Assembly: GCF_000374525.1 (NCBI RefSeq)
Contig: NZ_KB894571.1
Coordinates: 1-64,000, forward strand
Length of the DNA: 64,000 bases
Source: Amorphus coralli DSM 19760
GTDB lineage: Bacteria > Pseudomonadota > Alphaproteobacteria > Rhizobiales > Amorphaceae
Reading direction: 5' to 3'
Position numbers and translations under genes: made by a program. Positions 18,597 through 27,328 of this stretch are shown in pieces; within the stretch, counting starts at the first letter, position 1; each line of letters starts with the position of its first letter. A model generated the notes under the pieces. The model had not been told where the DNA came from and did not search any database. It saw nothing but the letters and a program-made list of their open reading frames with translations.

Positions 18597-19463
18597 TCAG
18601 CCCAGGTCGATACGCTTGCGAAACGCCTTGGGCGGCTCCGCGTAGAGCCGAACGCCGATCCTGAAGGCCTTCTTCTGGAGACGCGCCCGCCGTTCGTCGA
18701 TCAGTTCGAGCACCCGGTCGGCCGAGCGGCCATCGCCGGCAAGCAGCGGATCGTCGATCAGCCGGCCGGCGAGCACTGCATGGTCGTGCTCCAGGCCGAG
18801 CAGCTCCCCCAGTTCGTCGAGACGCGTGACGGTCTTCTTTCGGGTCGCGGCGCACGCGCCCTGCGCGTAGCGCGACAGGTGCCATTGATGTTTTACGCGC
18901 TTGCGCCAATCGTGAAATCGATCCTCGCTCCGCTCTCGTTCGGCGTCCGTCATGGCGTGGCGGGCCGCCTTGTAGGCACGGATGAGTTCGGCCTCGAACA
19001 GCGCCTTGCCGTTTGGCGGCGCCTTCAGGGCGCCCGCTTCGGCCAGCGCCGTGTCGAGCTCTGCGATCGCCGCGTCCACCGGCGTCTCGCTGCCGTGCGC
19101 TGCGCCCGCCTGGCGGGCGAGCGTTGCGGCGATCTCGGCCAGGGACGGTTTTAGTCGGTCTCCGGCGCCTGTCTTCAGCCCGTCGGCGGTCGCCGCCATC
19201 ACGTCGAGATCGCGGGTGCCGGATAGCACGGAGGCAGCCTGCTTCAGCCGGTCACGATGGCGCTCGTAGTCGCCGGCCAGGTGCGGCTTCAGGAGCCGCA
19301 GCAGCGAGCGCGCCCGTTTCAGGGTGCGGCGGGCAACATGGACACGGGCGTCGGGAGTGAGGTCGGGACCGTCCAGCGCCGATCGCGCGCCGGAGAGTTC
19401 GGCGACGAGGAGCCGTTTCAGCTCCCGGCCCCAGTCATCGGATACGCAAAGCCGTCCCGGCAT
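18597..19463 (-). CDS. CHAD domain protein
   Basis: A 288-residue, mostly helical and strongly basic protein matching the CHAD domain (conserved histidine alpha-helical domain). Conserved histidine/arginine helices are visible as HVARRTLKRARSLLRLL, RDLDVM, HDWRKRVKHQWHLSRY and LGLEHDHAVL. CHAD proteins bind polyphosphate and are often found with polyphosphate granules. The usual partner CYTH domain is absent here, so it is a stand-alone version. The ATG has an AAAGGGG site. The gene is convergent with mepA and codirectional with, but 45 bases from, msrA. Confidence 0.85.
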   Translation of the reverse strand: MPGRLCVSDDWGRELKRLLVAELSGARSALDGPDLTPDARVHVARRTLKRARSLLRLLKPHLAGDYERHRDRLKQAASVLSGTRDLDVMAATADGLKTGAGDRLKPSLAEIAATLARQAGAAHGSETPVDAAIAELDTALAEAGALKAPPNGKALFEAELIRAYKAARHAMTDAERERSEDRFHDWRKRVKHQWHLSRYAQGACAATRKKTVTRLDELGELLGLEHDHAVLAGRLIDDPLLAGDGRSADRVLELIDERRARLQKKAFRIGVRLYAEPPKAFRKRIDLG

Positions 19464-19507
19464 GCGACCGACCCCTTTCTAGCCGCGGCCCCTCGGCGCC
19501 CCGGTGA

Positions 19508-20179
19508 TCAGGGCGCCGGGGCGTCGAGCCCAAGCCCGGAGGGACAGCTGACGCCGGTGCCGCCAAGGCCGCAATAGCCGTGCGGCACCTTGTGCAGATA
19601 TTGCTGATGGTAGTCCTCGGCGAAGTAGAAGGCCGCGTCGGCGTTGATCTCGGTGGTAATCGGCGGGAAACCGCGCGCGGCAAGCGCCTTGCCATAGGCG
19701 GCCTTCGAGGCCTCGGCCGCCCTCAACTGCTCGTCCGTCGTGGTGTAGATCGCCGAGCGGTACTGGGTGCCGACGTCGTTGCCCTGGCGCATGCCCTGGG
19801 TCGGGTCGTGCCCCTCCCAGAAGATCTTCAGGAGATCCTCGAAGGAAACGATCTCCGGATCGTAGACGACCTTCACCCCTTCGGTGTGCCCGGTCAGACC
19901 GCTGCAGACCTCGTTGTAGGTGGCGTTCGGCGTGTGGCCGCCGATATAGCCGACCGCGGTGACCCAGACGCCCTCGGCCTGCCAGAAGAGCCGCTCGGCG
20001 CCCCAGAAGCAGCCGAGCGCGAAGACGGCGCTCTCGGTGCCGTCCGGGTACGGTCCCTGGAGCGGCCGGCCGTTGACGGCATGAATCTCGGCGGTGGGGA
20101 GCGGGTTCGCGCGCCCGGGCGTCGCCTCGTCGGCGGAGGGAATCGACATCTTCTTGGACAGCATCTTGAGCAGCGACAT
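19508..20179 (-). CDS. msrA: peptide methionine sulfoxide reductase MsrA
   Basis: The 223-residue enzyme reduces the S epimer of methionine sulfoxide in proteins. The catalytic motif GCFWG places the nucleophilic cysteine at residue 57, followed by the conserved [27 protein letters not shown] and [13 protein letters not shown] segments. The C-terminus holds [13 protein letters not shown], with the two likely resolving cysteines. About 50 residues precede the core, a longer arm than in short MsrA forms but with no export signal. The ATG at 20179 was chosen as the first methionine after non-conserved upstream sequence. Confidence 0.93.
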   Translation of the reverse strand: MSLLKMLSKKMSIPSADEATPGRANPLPTAEIHAVNGRPLQGPYPDGTESAVFALGCFWGAERLFWQAEGVWVTAVGYIGGHTPNATYNEVCSGLTGHTEGVKVVYDPEIVSFEDLLKIFWEGHDPTQGMRQGNDVGTQYRSAIYTTTDEQLRAAEASKAAYGKALAARGFPPITTEINADAAFYFAEDYHQQYLHKVPHGYCGLGGTGVSCPSGLGLDAPAP

Positions 20180-20243
20180 GAACCCGGGTCTCCGTTGTTC
20201 GGTGCCGCCGGCAACGCGGATGCGTCCGGCGGCGTGTCGATCC

Positions 20244-20567
20244 TTATCTGGGTTTCCAGAATACCCGTGCAAGCGCCAGCAGCGCGATGCCGAGAACGCC
20301 GAGCACCGCCCAGGCCGGCCAGACCAGCAGCGTCTGGATGTAGGGATCCCACAGCGTCGGGCTGATCTGGCGCTGGATCACCGCCTGGCTCACGTTGAGG
20401 CTTCCGGGGTGCAGCGCGTACCAGAGCTCGCCGAGCGAGGTGGAATCGTTCCGGTCGAGCTGGACGCTGTTGTAGACGTCGTAGGCGCCCGCGGCCGCCC
20501 CCAGGAGAAAGAAAAGCCAGCCGACGATCCGCAACGGCAGGCTGACGATCCACAAAATGGTGCGCAT
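20244..20567 (-). CDS. small membrane protein of unknown function
   Basis: A 107-residue protein with two hydrophobic helices (about residues 2-27 and 78-100) flanking a polar periplasmic loop that contains DYVYN-like and [12 protein letters not shown] stretches. It lies 64 bases upstream of msrA on the same strand. The same type of small two-helix protein with a PxLWDP motif occurs singly in many Rhizobiales, as far as I recall, without known function. The start is the ATG at 20567, which places the first helix at the very N-terminus; its ribosome-binding site is weak. Confidence 0.6.
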   Translation of the reverse strand: MRTILWIVSLPLRIVGWLFFLLGAAAGAYDVYNSVQLDRNDSTSLGELWYALHPGSLNVSQAVIQRQISPTLWDPYIQTLLVWPAWAVLGVLGIALLALARVFWKPR

Positions 20568-21039
20568 GGGCGTGACGTGCCGGCTCTTGGGGTTGCGTCG
20601 TTGGTTCGTTGTCGGCCGACCGATGCCGCCACGCAAGACCGGAGGTGCGATCGGGGTCCGCGCTCCGCGATGCGGAATTCATCGCAGCCGGGCGCGGCGC
20701 CTGTCCTGCACGTCCGGGCTTGCACGGCTGATTTCGGCGGTTTGGCGCCTCGACCGGAACCGGATTTGGCGATCGCGCCGCCGCCCCGGTCACGGATCCC
20801 GGGCCGCATCGGATCACCCGTGGGGCACCGCAGAACGGCGAATGCGGTGGGAAGCCGTCGCAAAGCCACGTCTTTGCTCTTGAACCGTGCGCGCCGGATC
20901 GGCTAGACCCTGCACTCTTCCTTCGATCAAGGAGACGTCGTGACGCCCGTTCGGTGTCGGCGTTCGCTGATCGGACGAGCCGCGGACCGGCTCCCGACGC
21001 ACCCCGCGTCCGGACAGGCTGCCGCGCCTCGGAAGCGCC
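20568..21039. other. gene-free stretch before tRNA-Ser, 472 bases
   Basis: No supported protein-coding gene on either strand. It must hold the promoter of the leftward small membrane protein/msrA genes and of the rightward tRNA. A good ribosome-binding-like AAGGAG at about 20928 followed by GTG at 20940 opens a short frame that runs into the tRNA, which I do not accept as a gene. Confidence 0.5.
20881..20910 (+). promoter_or_regulatory. candidate sigma70 promoter for tRNA-Ser
   Basis: TTGAAC (20881-20886) is followed 18 bases later by TAGACC (20905-20910), about 130 bases before the mature tRNA 5' end. The match to consensus is partial. Confidence 0.35.
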
Positions 21040-21129
21040 GGATGGGTGGCCGAGTGGTCGAAGGCGCACGCCTGGAACGCGTGTAGGCGGGCAACCGTCT
21101 CGTGGGTTCGAATCCCACCCCATCCGCCA
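21040..21129 (+). tRNA. tRNA-Ser (anticodon GGA)
   Basis: The acceptor stem GGATGGG (21040-21046) pairs with CCCATCC, followed by discriminator G and an encoded CCA. The anticodon stem CACGC/GCGTG encloses loop CTGGAAC, giving anticodon GGA, which reads UCC and UCU serine codons. A long variable arm (class II, as expected for serine) lies between the anticodon stem and the T arm GTGGGTTCGAATCCCAC. No integrase or phage-like sequence follows, so this tRNA is not being used as an attachment site here. Confidence 0.96.
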
Positions 21130-21408
21130 TTTTCATTGATTGCGTTGGCTTTTCCCGGCTTCCCCCCGACGGCCACGACCGCGATTTTTCCCTGTCGGCG
21201 GTGGCTGGGAGCCGAGAATACGGCTCTTGGTGTGTATGGTGATCTCCGTCGGCGAGATCGCGAAGCTCCTGGCAGCGATCTCCACGCCGGCGCTGATCTT
21301 CGCCAACTAGGCCATCCCTGTCCCGACACAGGCGGTAGCACCGAACCGTCCGGCAGTCGCCCGCCAGCCGCGCCTGAGCCGGTCTGTCGGCAGACGGCAT
21401 TCACGCGA

Positions 21409-24021
21409 TCATGAGACCGGCGCCTTCTTGAGCTCCGCGACGACCGCCGACAGACCCTCCACCGTCGGAGGGACAGCCTTTTCGAGTTCGTCGATCAGGG
21501 GAACAACAAACTCGTCCTCCCCGTCGGCACAGGCATCTTCGAGGGTCGACAGGATGTCGTGTATTTTCACCGCCCCGAACATGGCGGCCGAACCCGATGC
21601 CTTGTGCGCCATAGCGCGCATGTCTGCCCGATCGCCGCCGATCGCAGCCCGCAGGAGCTTGGGAAAGCCCGAAAGCTCCATGCAGAACGTGTCCAGCTTG
21701 TCGGCCAGCATCTCCGGCGCCATCACCTCGCACAACTCGCCGAGCACGGACTGATCGAGTGTCTCGTTTTCGGAAGGAGACGGAGACGGGGCCGGCGTCC
21801 GCAGCCGCCCCACCGGCACCCCTTTCGCGGACCGGACCTCGGCCAGAACACGTCGCAGGTTGCGCAGTCGGAGCGGCTTGAACAGGCAGTCCTGCATGCC
21901 GGCTTCCTTGAGGCGCTCCTGCTCCTCCGGCAGGGCGTGTGCCGTCAGGCCGATGATCGGAACATCGGAAGAAGCGCCGGTTCCGTTGCGGATCGCACGG
22001 GTCGCCTCGATGCCATCGAGGCGCGGCATGGAAATGTCCATCAGGATGAGATCGAAACGTTCCTGCTCCGAGAGGCCCAGGCCGATCAGCCCGTCCTTGG
22101 CTTCCGTCACCCGGCACCCTTCGCCGCGCAGCATCTCCCGGGCGGCGAACCGGTTCGTCTCGTTGTCCTCCACCAAGAGGATGGAAAGCTCCCGCCGCGG
22201 CTCCGCCACGTCGCCCATTTCCGCGGCCGGCCCTTCAACCACTGCCTCGATGAACTCGAGCGGCAGGCGAACTGTGAAGCGGCTGCCACGACCGATCTCG
22301 CTTTCAACCGCAATGTCGCCGTTCATCGCCCGGACGATGCGCTGACAGATCGACAGGCCAAGGCCGTTGCCCGACGCCGTGCGCCGATAGGACGGATCGA
22401 GGGTGACGAAGTCGTCGAAAATTCGATCGAGATCGTCCCGGGCGATGCCGAGGCCATTGTCGGCGACCGACATGATCACCATCGGTTCAGCGCCGTCCGC
22501 AAGGTGCGCATCCACCCGGATCACCCCGCCTTGGGTGAATTTCACGGCGTTGTCCACCAGGTTGAGCACGATCTGCTGGATACGGGTCGGATCGGCGAGG
22601 ACGGGCCGGTCGGGGAGATCGGTGGTGAATTCGATCGTGTTGCCGCGCGCTTCGGCACGCGGCAGGTTGATGGACATCACCTCCTGCAGGAGAGCCTTCA
22701 GGTCGACCGGGCGAGGCTGAAGTGTCAGCCGGCCGGCCTCGATGCGGGTGATGTCCAGCACATCGTCGATATGGTGTTGCAGGATCTCGCCGGACGTGAT
22801 GGCGGTCTGGACAAACTCGCGCTGTTTCGCCGCCAATCGGGTATTCGACAGAAGGTCGAGCATCGCGAGCACGCCATTGAGCGGTGTGCGCATTTCATGG
22901 CTCATGACCGCCAGGAACTGCGATTTGGCCCGGGCTGCGGCAAGCGCCTTGTCACGGGCCTCCAGCAATTCGCGCTCCGCTTGAATGCGGGCGGTGATGT
23001 CGCGGATGTCGGCTACGAACATGTCGCCGTCGGGACCGACCGTATGCGCGATGGACAACTCGACGGGGAACACGTCGCCATTGGAACGCATGGCCTCCAG
23101 CTCCACGCGCCCCTTGCCGATGACCTCTGCCTCGCGCGTCTGCAGGTATCGCTTCATTCCCGCCATGTGCGCGTCGCGGTATTTCGGCGGTATCAGCAGA
23201 TCGCGGATGTTCTGGCCGAGAGCGGAATTGCGCGAATAGCCGAAGGTCTGTTCGGCGGCTGGATTGAACTCGATCACGCGTCCACCCTCGTCAGCGACCA
23301 CAATGGCGTTCAACGAGGCATTGATGGTCTGCTCGAACCGGATCGAGGAAAGGCGAAGGGCCTTCGCCCGCCTCGCCGAAATCCGATTCTGGCGGGTCAG
23401 GGTGGCGAGCAGCAGCGCAAGAATGAAAATGAGGACCGCCATGATCGCGGCCGTGTTGAACAGCAGCGCGGAAAGCGTTTCTCGCTGTCTGTCCGACGCT
23501 TGGGCAAACAGCCGAACTCCCTTCAATGAAACCTGTCGAACGATTTGTCGGAGCGCATCGACCTCGGTCTGGAGATCGGGGACGCCCGCGAGGAGGTCCA
23601 GATTGTTTCCGTCGATAGTGGGAATCGCCTCATTGAGGACCCGCTTGATCAGCTCAAGCTTGGACCGGATCGCGGCGTCGTCGGTTACGAGCCCGTAGAT
23701 CCCGCCATTCAAGAGGGTATCCACACGACTGTAGAAGATATCGAAGCGGCGACGCAGCTGGGGAAGGGCATCCGGCTTGCCCTCGCCAACCCGGTCGAGA
23801 GCTTCTCCCAACATGAGGTATTCGACTTCGAACTGGGCAAGCGTCCACTGGACATTGTCGCGCGACGCTCCGCGCAGCTCCTGGAGTTCATCGTGGATTC
23901 GCGTACCGAAGGACCACAACACCACCACAGTCATCGCCGTGGCGACGACCACAGCGATACCCCAGGGAGACAGGCGCGCGGGGCGCACGAGAGACATCTT
24001 GTCGTCTCTGGCAGGTGGCAT
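21409..24021 (-). CDS. hybrid sensor histidine kinase with PAS, receiver and Hpt domains
   Basis: An 870-residue membrane kinase. Two transmembrane helices (about 17-38 and 188-208) frame a ~150-residue helical periplasmic sensor. Next come a PAS domain (about 226-345), a HisKA dimerisation domain with phospho-acceptor His375 in SHEMRTPLNG, an ATPase domain (N box NLVDNAVKF, G1 DNGLGIA, G2 GNGLGLS), a receiver domain with Asp662 (LMDISMP) and a C-terminal Hpt domain with His806 (AHKASGSAAMFG). All relay residues are present. The start follows a GAGGGGG site seven bases after the upstream gene. It is in line with a periplasmic protein and a LuxR-type regulator, its probable sensor partner and output. 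Confidence 0.93.
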   Translation of the reverse strand: MPPARDDKMSLVRPARLSPWGIAVVVATAMTVVVLWSFGTRIHDELQELRGASRDNVQWTLAQFEVEYLMLGEALDRVGEGKPDALPQLRRRFDIFYSRVDTLLNGGIYGLVTDDAAIRSKLELIKRVLNEAIPTIDGNNLDLLAGVPDLQTEVDALRQIVRQVSLKGVRLFAQASDRQRETLSALLFNTAAIMAVLIFILALLLATLTRQNRISARRAKALRLSSIRFEQTINASLNAIVVADEGGRVIEFNPAAEQTFGYSRNSALGQNIRDLLIPPKYRDAHMAGMKRYLQTREAEVIGKGRVELEAMRSNGDVFPVELSIAHTVGPDGDMFVADIRDITARIQAERELLEARDKALAAARAKSQFLAVMSHEMRTPLNGVLAMLDLLSNTRLAAKQREFVQTAITSGEILQHHIDDVLDITRIEAGRLTLQPRPVDLKALLQEVMSINLPRAEARGNTIEFTTDLPDRPVLADPTRIQQIVLNLVDNAVKFTQGGVIRVDAHLADGAEPMVIMSVADNGLGIARDDLDRIFDDFVTLDPSYRRTASGNGLGLSICQRIVRAMNGDIAVESEIGRGSRFTVRLPLEFIEAVVEGPAAEMGDVAEPRRELSILLVEDNETNRFAAREMLRGEGCRVTEAKDGLIGLGLSEQERFDLILMDISMPRLDGIEATRAIRNGTGASSDVPIIGLTAHALPEEQERLKEAGMQDCLFKPLRLRNLRRVLAEVRSAKGVPVGRLRTPAPSPSPSENETLDQSVLGELCEVMAPEMLADKLDTFCMELSGFPKLLRAAIGGDRADMRAMAHKASGSAAMFGAVKIHDILSTLEDACADGEDEFVVPLIDELEKAVPPTVEGLSAVVAELKKAPVS

Positions 24022-24028
24022 GTCCCCC

Positions 24029-24544
24029 TCAGCGGCTGATTTCCAGCTCCTTCAACTGCCAGATACTACGCGCATAAATGATCTCGGCGCGATACTTGGC
24101 ATCGCTCGAGTAGGGATACACGATCCACAGCGGTCCCTTCTCGCGGATCGACATGGTCTCGCCGTCGAGACGGTATGCAACGAGAGCGCTCCCATCGGTG
24201 GCATCGCTCATCGGAATGTCGATCGCATAATCGTTTATGGCGATTGCGCTGATGCTCGAACCCTCGGCCCCGACCGCGTTGATCAGTTCGCCGAGCGTGA
24301 CGCCCCTGAAGACGTGCTCGCCCTCCGTCCAGATGGTTTCGGTCGTGTATTCCGTGGCCGGAAGGGCTTCGAGCATGGCGAGATCGAATTCAGCCACGTC
24401 CTCGCCGGCATTCGTGTTGGCGATCTCCCCTGTGATGGTAAGCAGCACCTCGCCGGTGGGCTCGGCCAATGGCCCTGCCGCCATCGTGGGGCTGGCCATG
24501 AACGCACCGACAAGTGCGACGACGGCGGCAAATCGTTTGATCAT
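24029..24544 (-). CDS. periplasmic molybdopterin-oxidoreductase-fold protein, likely sensor partner
   Basis: A 171-residue exported protein (signal peptide 1-22, cleavage after TMA). The mature part resembles the oxidoreductase molybdopterin-binding domain family: LTITGEIA, FDLAMLEALPATEYTTET, FRGVTLGELINAVG and the C-terminal YARSIWQLKELEI. It is much shorter than true sulfite-oxidase-like enzymes, and the mature part has no cysteine to hold molybdenum, so it is probably a ligand-binding or structural relative, not an enzyme. The histidine kinase gene follows seven bases downstream, strongly suggesting that this protein works with the kinase's periplasmic domain. Confidence 0.8.
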   Translation of the reverse strand: MIKRFAAVVALVGAFMASPTMAAGPLAEPTGEVLLTITGEIANTNAGEDVAEFDLAMLEALPATEYTTETIWTEGEHVFRGVTLGELINAVGAEGSSISAIAINDYAIDIPMSDATDGSALVAYRLDGETMSIREKGPLWIVYPYSSDAKYRAEIIYARSIWQLKELEISR

Positions 24545-24604
24545 CGTAGGCTCGGTTCCCCCTGGCCATCTATCAGGACTGCACCGAGACTAGCCGATCC
24601 AAAT

Positions 24605-24829
24605 TCAGGCGGGCTGGTTCATCGGCAGAGCCGCACTATCCGAAAGGATAGGCCATCGTTCGGTGAGAAGCTCGCGGGCGTGAGTGCCAAGGTAGCCCCA
24701 ACGAAGCAGCCGAGCGATGAACAGTCGGCGCACGGCCCCCCGCCCGAACGGCACGTGGATGTGGCTGCGCGGCGGCAGCGCGTGCGCCGGGCAATGCTCG
24801 GTTTTGGACGGGGTCTCATTGGCGGACAT
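24605..24829 (-). CDS. small basic protein of unknown function
   Basis: A 74-residue frame between the kinase module and the LuxR gene, on the same strand. It is rich in His, Arg and aromatic residues (HCPAHALPPRSHIHVPFGRG, then RLFIARLLRWGYLGTHAREL) and reads as a plausible soluble helical protein, not as a GC-driven shadow. The ribosome-binding site is weak (AGAGA about nine bases upstream). Its 3' end contains the palindrome at 24636-24651. It may be a real conserved small gene of this signalling locus; without homologue data this is uncertain. Confidence 0.45.
   Translation of the reverse strand: MSANETPSKTEHCPAHALPPRSHIHVPFGRGAVRRLFIARLLRWGYLGTHARELLTERWPILSDSAALPMNQPA
24636..24651. promoter_or_regulatory. 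palindrome CTATCCGAAAGGATAG
   Basis: A perfect 6-bp inverted repeat around GAAA. As DNA it shares the 12-mer CTATCCGAAAGG with the region upstream of the LuxR-type gene (25671-25682, opposite strand). As RNA it would be a hairpin closed by a GNRA tetraloop. It lies about 90 bases upstream of the periplasmic protein start. Confidence 0.4.
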
Positions 24830-24954
24830 GGAGCATTTCTCTATGGAACGCCACCAGCCCCACGCTCCTCTTGCTGTGCGCGGTTGGGCACACGCGAAGA
24901 GGGAAAGGGATCTTGTGCGCCCGGTCCTATCCCAACCGTAGGCGGCGCCCGCCT

Positions 24955-25569
24955 TCAGAAGAGGCCGGCTTCCTTGGCGATCATCGCCGCATGGGTGCGG
25001 TTGCGGGCATCGAGCTTGCGGCACAGCGTCTTCACGTGAAGCTTCACGGTGACCTCCTGCAGCTCCAGGTCGCGCGCAATCTCCTTGTTCGACTGCCCCT
25101 TGGACAGCCCCTCCAGCACCTCCAGTTCGCGCTTGGTCAGCTTGGCCGCGAGCGGGTTCTCCTGCTCGTCCTCCTTCTCGGTCATGAACTGGATCGGCGC
25201 ATACTGCTCGCCGGCAGCCATGAAGCGGATGGCGTGGATCAGCGATTTCGCCGCCATGTTCTTCGGAAGGAACCCGGCAGCCCCCGCCGCGAGCGCCTGC
25301 TCTGCAACGGAACGCGGCGCGCTGCCGGAGAGGATGGCGACGGGGTTGTTGAAATTGAGCTCCCTCGCCTGCGCCAGCCCATCCAGGCCGTCCATGCCGG
25401 GCATATTGTAGTCGAGCAGGACGAGGTCGAACGGACCTTCCTTCTCGATGAGCTGCGCGGCGACGGGGAAATCCGGTGCGGAAACAACCGTCAGATCCGG
25501 TTCGCGCTCGATGAACGCGCTCAGCGTGTCGCGCACCAGCTCATGATCGTCCGCGATCAGCACTTTCAT
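24955..25569 (-). CDS. LuxR/NarL-type response regulator
   Basis: The ATG at 25569 has a GGAGG site five bases upstream; the long 5' extension of the frame is noise. The 204-residue protein has a receiver domain (1-120) with acidic residues Asp8/Asp9 and phospho-acceptor Asp53 (LLDYNMPGMDG), and a C-terminal LuxR-type helix-turn-helix (about 138-200, LTKRELEVLEGLSKGQSNKEIA and TVKLHVKTLCRKLDARNRTHA). It lies on the same strand as the hybrid kinase with Hpt domain two genes away, so it is the likely end of that phosphorelay. Confidence 0.9.
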   Translation of the reverse strand: MKVLIADDHELVRDTLSAFIEREPDLTVVSAPDFPVAAQLIEKEGPFDLVLLDYNMPGMDGLDGLAQARELNFNNPVAILSGSAPRSVAEQALAAGAAGFLPKNMAAKSLIHAIRFMAAGEQYAPIQFMTEKEDEQENPLAAKLTKRELEVLEGLSKGQSNKEIARDLELQEVTVKLHVKTLCRKLDARNRTHAAMIAKEAGLF

Positions 25570-25993
25570 CAATTCCTCCGCGCCCCACAGCTCCGGGACT
25601 CTAGACCATTCCTGCCACCGAGAACCAGCGCTGCGCCCATGGTGTCTGGCTTCGAGCGCATGAATGCGCCCCTTTCGGATAGGAGGCGCACCCCGCCGGA
25701 TAGGTGCATCCATCCCGTGGGCGATACGTCCTTGTCTTTCGGGGGGCGCGGATAGCCTCCCAGCCGGGCTGTCCCTCCGTGCCGCCCATTGCCCGACTGC
25801 TCCGCGCCACGCAGGCTGACGCCATGTCTGCCATGCTGGACAGCCGCAAGACCACCGCCGCGTTCGTCAACGCCAAGCGGTCATGCCGCCGATACCGACC
25901 CGGCTTTCCGCTGGGCCCTGACCCGCGCTGGCTACCTGTTGCCCGACCGTTCCGGCATCTCGCTCGTCGCCGGCCCTCACGACCGGGTGCCTG
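25570..25993. other. gene-free stretch with phased repeats and a possible degraded gene
   Basis: No intact gene is supported over 424 bases. The part nearest the LuxR start holds the CGGATAG repeats. Around 25824-26020 on the plus strand, two overlapping frames each look partly protein-like (MSAMLDSRKTTAAFVNAK, then AFRWALTRAGYLLPDRSG one frame over), which could be a frameshifted remnant of a small gene. This is weak evidence. Confidence 0.35.
25676..25755. repeat. three direct CGGATAG repeats in helical phase upstream of the LuxR gene
   Basis: CGGATAG occurs at 25676-25682, 25697-25703 and 25749-25755, on the plus strand. The start-to-start distances are 21 and 52 bases, close to two and five turns of B-DNA. 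They lie 107-186 bases upstream of the response regulator start. The same half-site forms the palindrome at 24636-24651. Likely regulator binding sites. Confidence 0.45.
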
Positions 25994-26899
25994 TCAGAGG
26001 GCAGCCTTTATGCCGTGTTCTCTGGCCAACCCGATAAACGCCTTCAGGGCGGCGGACGGATTGCGCCGGCCCGGATAGTAGAGAGCGAGCGGCGCAAGCG
26101 GCGGCGTCCAGTCCTCGAGCACCCGGACCAGCCGGCCCGCCTCGATGTCCGCGCGGACATTCGCTTCGATGAAATAGCCCAGGCCGGTTCCTTCAAGGAC
26201 GGCGATGCGCGCCAGGCTCGCTTCATCCAGGGTGATTGGCCCATCGACGTCGATCTGCGCGCTCTGCCCACCCTTGCGGAACTGCCACCGATAGAGAGCG
26301 CCATTCGGCAGCCGGACGCGGATGCATCTGTGCCCGACGAGGTCTGGCGGAACGCGCGGCCTGTCGTGCCGCTCGAAGTAGCCGGGCGATCCGACCACAG
26401 CGTGGCGCTGCGGTTGCCCGAGTGGAACCGCGATCATGTCGCTGGGGACCAGGTCGCCGGACCGAATGCCGAGATCGAAGCCTTCGGCGACGATGTCGAC
26501 CAGCCGGCCCTCGGTGACGATGTCGACATGCACCTGCGGATGGCGACGCAGGAACTCCAGCACCAGCGGTGACAGGATCTCCCGCGCCGCCGTGGCGAAG
26601 GTGTTGATGCGGATGGTGCCCGACGGGATCGCCTGCTGCGCCCTGACACCGTTCATCGCCTCCCGGATGTCCTGAAGCGGCGGCCCCACCTGGTCGACGA
26701 AGCGGCGGCCCGCGTCGGTCAGCGAGACGCTTCGCGTCGTCCGGTTGAAGAGGCGGACGCCGAGCTCCTTTTCGAGCTTTCCAATCGCGTTGCTCAGCGC
26801 CGTCGTCGACATGCCGAGATCGAGGGCCGCCGCGCGAAAGGAGCCCCTTCGCCCGATCGCCAGAACGGCCTCCAGATCGGTCAACCCGGGTCGATACAT
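25994..26899 (-). CDS. LysR-family transcriptional regulator
   Basis: A 301-residue LysR protein starting at the ATG at 26899 ([15 protein letters not shown]); the longer frame reaches into the divergent gene. The N-terminal helix-turn-helix covers about residues 5-62 ([46 protein letters not shown]). The effector domain follows (about 90-295), of the same type as CrgA/DsdC-like regulators with a [19 protein letters not shown] stretch. It diverges from the NTF2/SDR/hydrolase operon and very probably regulates it through the inverted repeat between them. Confidence 0.9.
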   Translation of the reverse strand: MYRPGLTDLEAVLAIGRRGSFRAAALDLGMSTTALSNAIGKLEKELGVRLFNRTTRSVSLTDAGRRFVDQVGPPLQDIREAMNGVRAQQAIPSGTIRINTFATAAREILSPLVLEFLRRHPQVHVDIVTEGRLVDIVAEGFDLGIRSGDLVPSDMIAVPLGQPQRHAVVGSPGYFERHDRPRVPPDLVGHRCIRVRLPNGALYRWQFRKGGQSAQIDVDGPITLDEASLARIAVLEGTGLGYFIEANVRADIEAGRLVRVLEDWTPPLAPLALYYPGRRNPSAALKAFIGLAREHGIKAAL

Positions 26900-26922
26900 T
26901 GTCCTGCCAATCGAAACTCCAC

Positions 26923-26949
26923 GTCCCGCATCATCCCAATTATCGGGAC
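26923..26949. promoter_or_regulatory. inverted repeat, candidate LysR operator
   Basis: GTCCCG (26923-26928) and CGGGAC (26944-26949) form a 6-bp inverted repeat separated by 15 bases, within the 105-base region between the divergent LysR gene and its presumed target operon. The location fits a LysR activator site. Confidence 0.35.
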
Positions 26950-27004
26950 GGAATTCCACGACTAGATGATGCCGGCGAGAAACAAGCAACTGGAGAACGG
27001 TGGC

Positions 27005-27328
27005 ATGACCCTTCCCGTCCCGATCGAGGCCTACTTCGCTGCGGACCGGCGCGACGACGCCGATGGCGTGCTTCAGGTTTTTGGAATCGATGCCCTCGTG
27101 CGCGACGAGGGCCGGACCTATCGCGGGTGCCAGGCAATCGAAGCATGGTGGCGTGCGTCCAAGGCCAGATACCAGCACGTCGCCGAGCCCCTTGACTGGT
27201 CCGAGGAGCGCGGTGAGTACCGGGTACGCGCAAACGTGACTGGAACCTTTCCCGGCAGCCCGGCCGTGCTGACCTTCGCCTTCCGCCTCGAGCACGGGTG
27301 GATCAGGCAGCTGGAGGTCGGCGCGTGA
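27005..27328 (+). CDS. nuclear transport factor 2-like (SnoaL-type) protein
   Basis: A 107-residue protein starting at the ATG at 27005. The order of helices and strands ([35 protein letters not shown], then AIEAWW and a beta-rich end) is that of the NTF2-like fold used by small isomerases, cyclases and ligand-binding proteins. No catalytic residues can be assigned. It heads an operon with an SDR oxidoreductase, whose GTG start overlaps its stop codon, and an exported hydrolase, and is divergent from a LysR regulator. Confidence 0.75.
   Translation: MTLPVPIEAYFAADRRDDADGVLQVFGIDALVRDEGRTYRGCQAIEAWWRASKARYQHVAEPLDWSEERGEYRVRANVTGTFPGSPAVLTFAFRLEHGWIRQLEVGA

Noticed and set aside
20928-21090. 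AAGGAG and GTG opening a frame that runs into the tRNA gene
   Set aside because: It overlaps the tRNA structure and has no protein-like composition.
21236-21310. A 24-codon hydrophobic frame after tRNA-Ser
   Set aside because: It reads like a single membrane helix but has no ribosome-binding site and no visible partner; too short to support.
21040-21408. tRNA-Ser as an integration site
   Set aside because: No integrase, direct repeat of the tRNA 3' end or composition change follows it.
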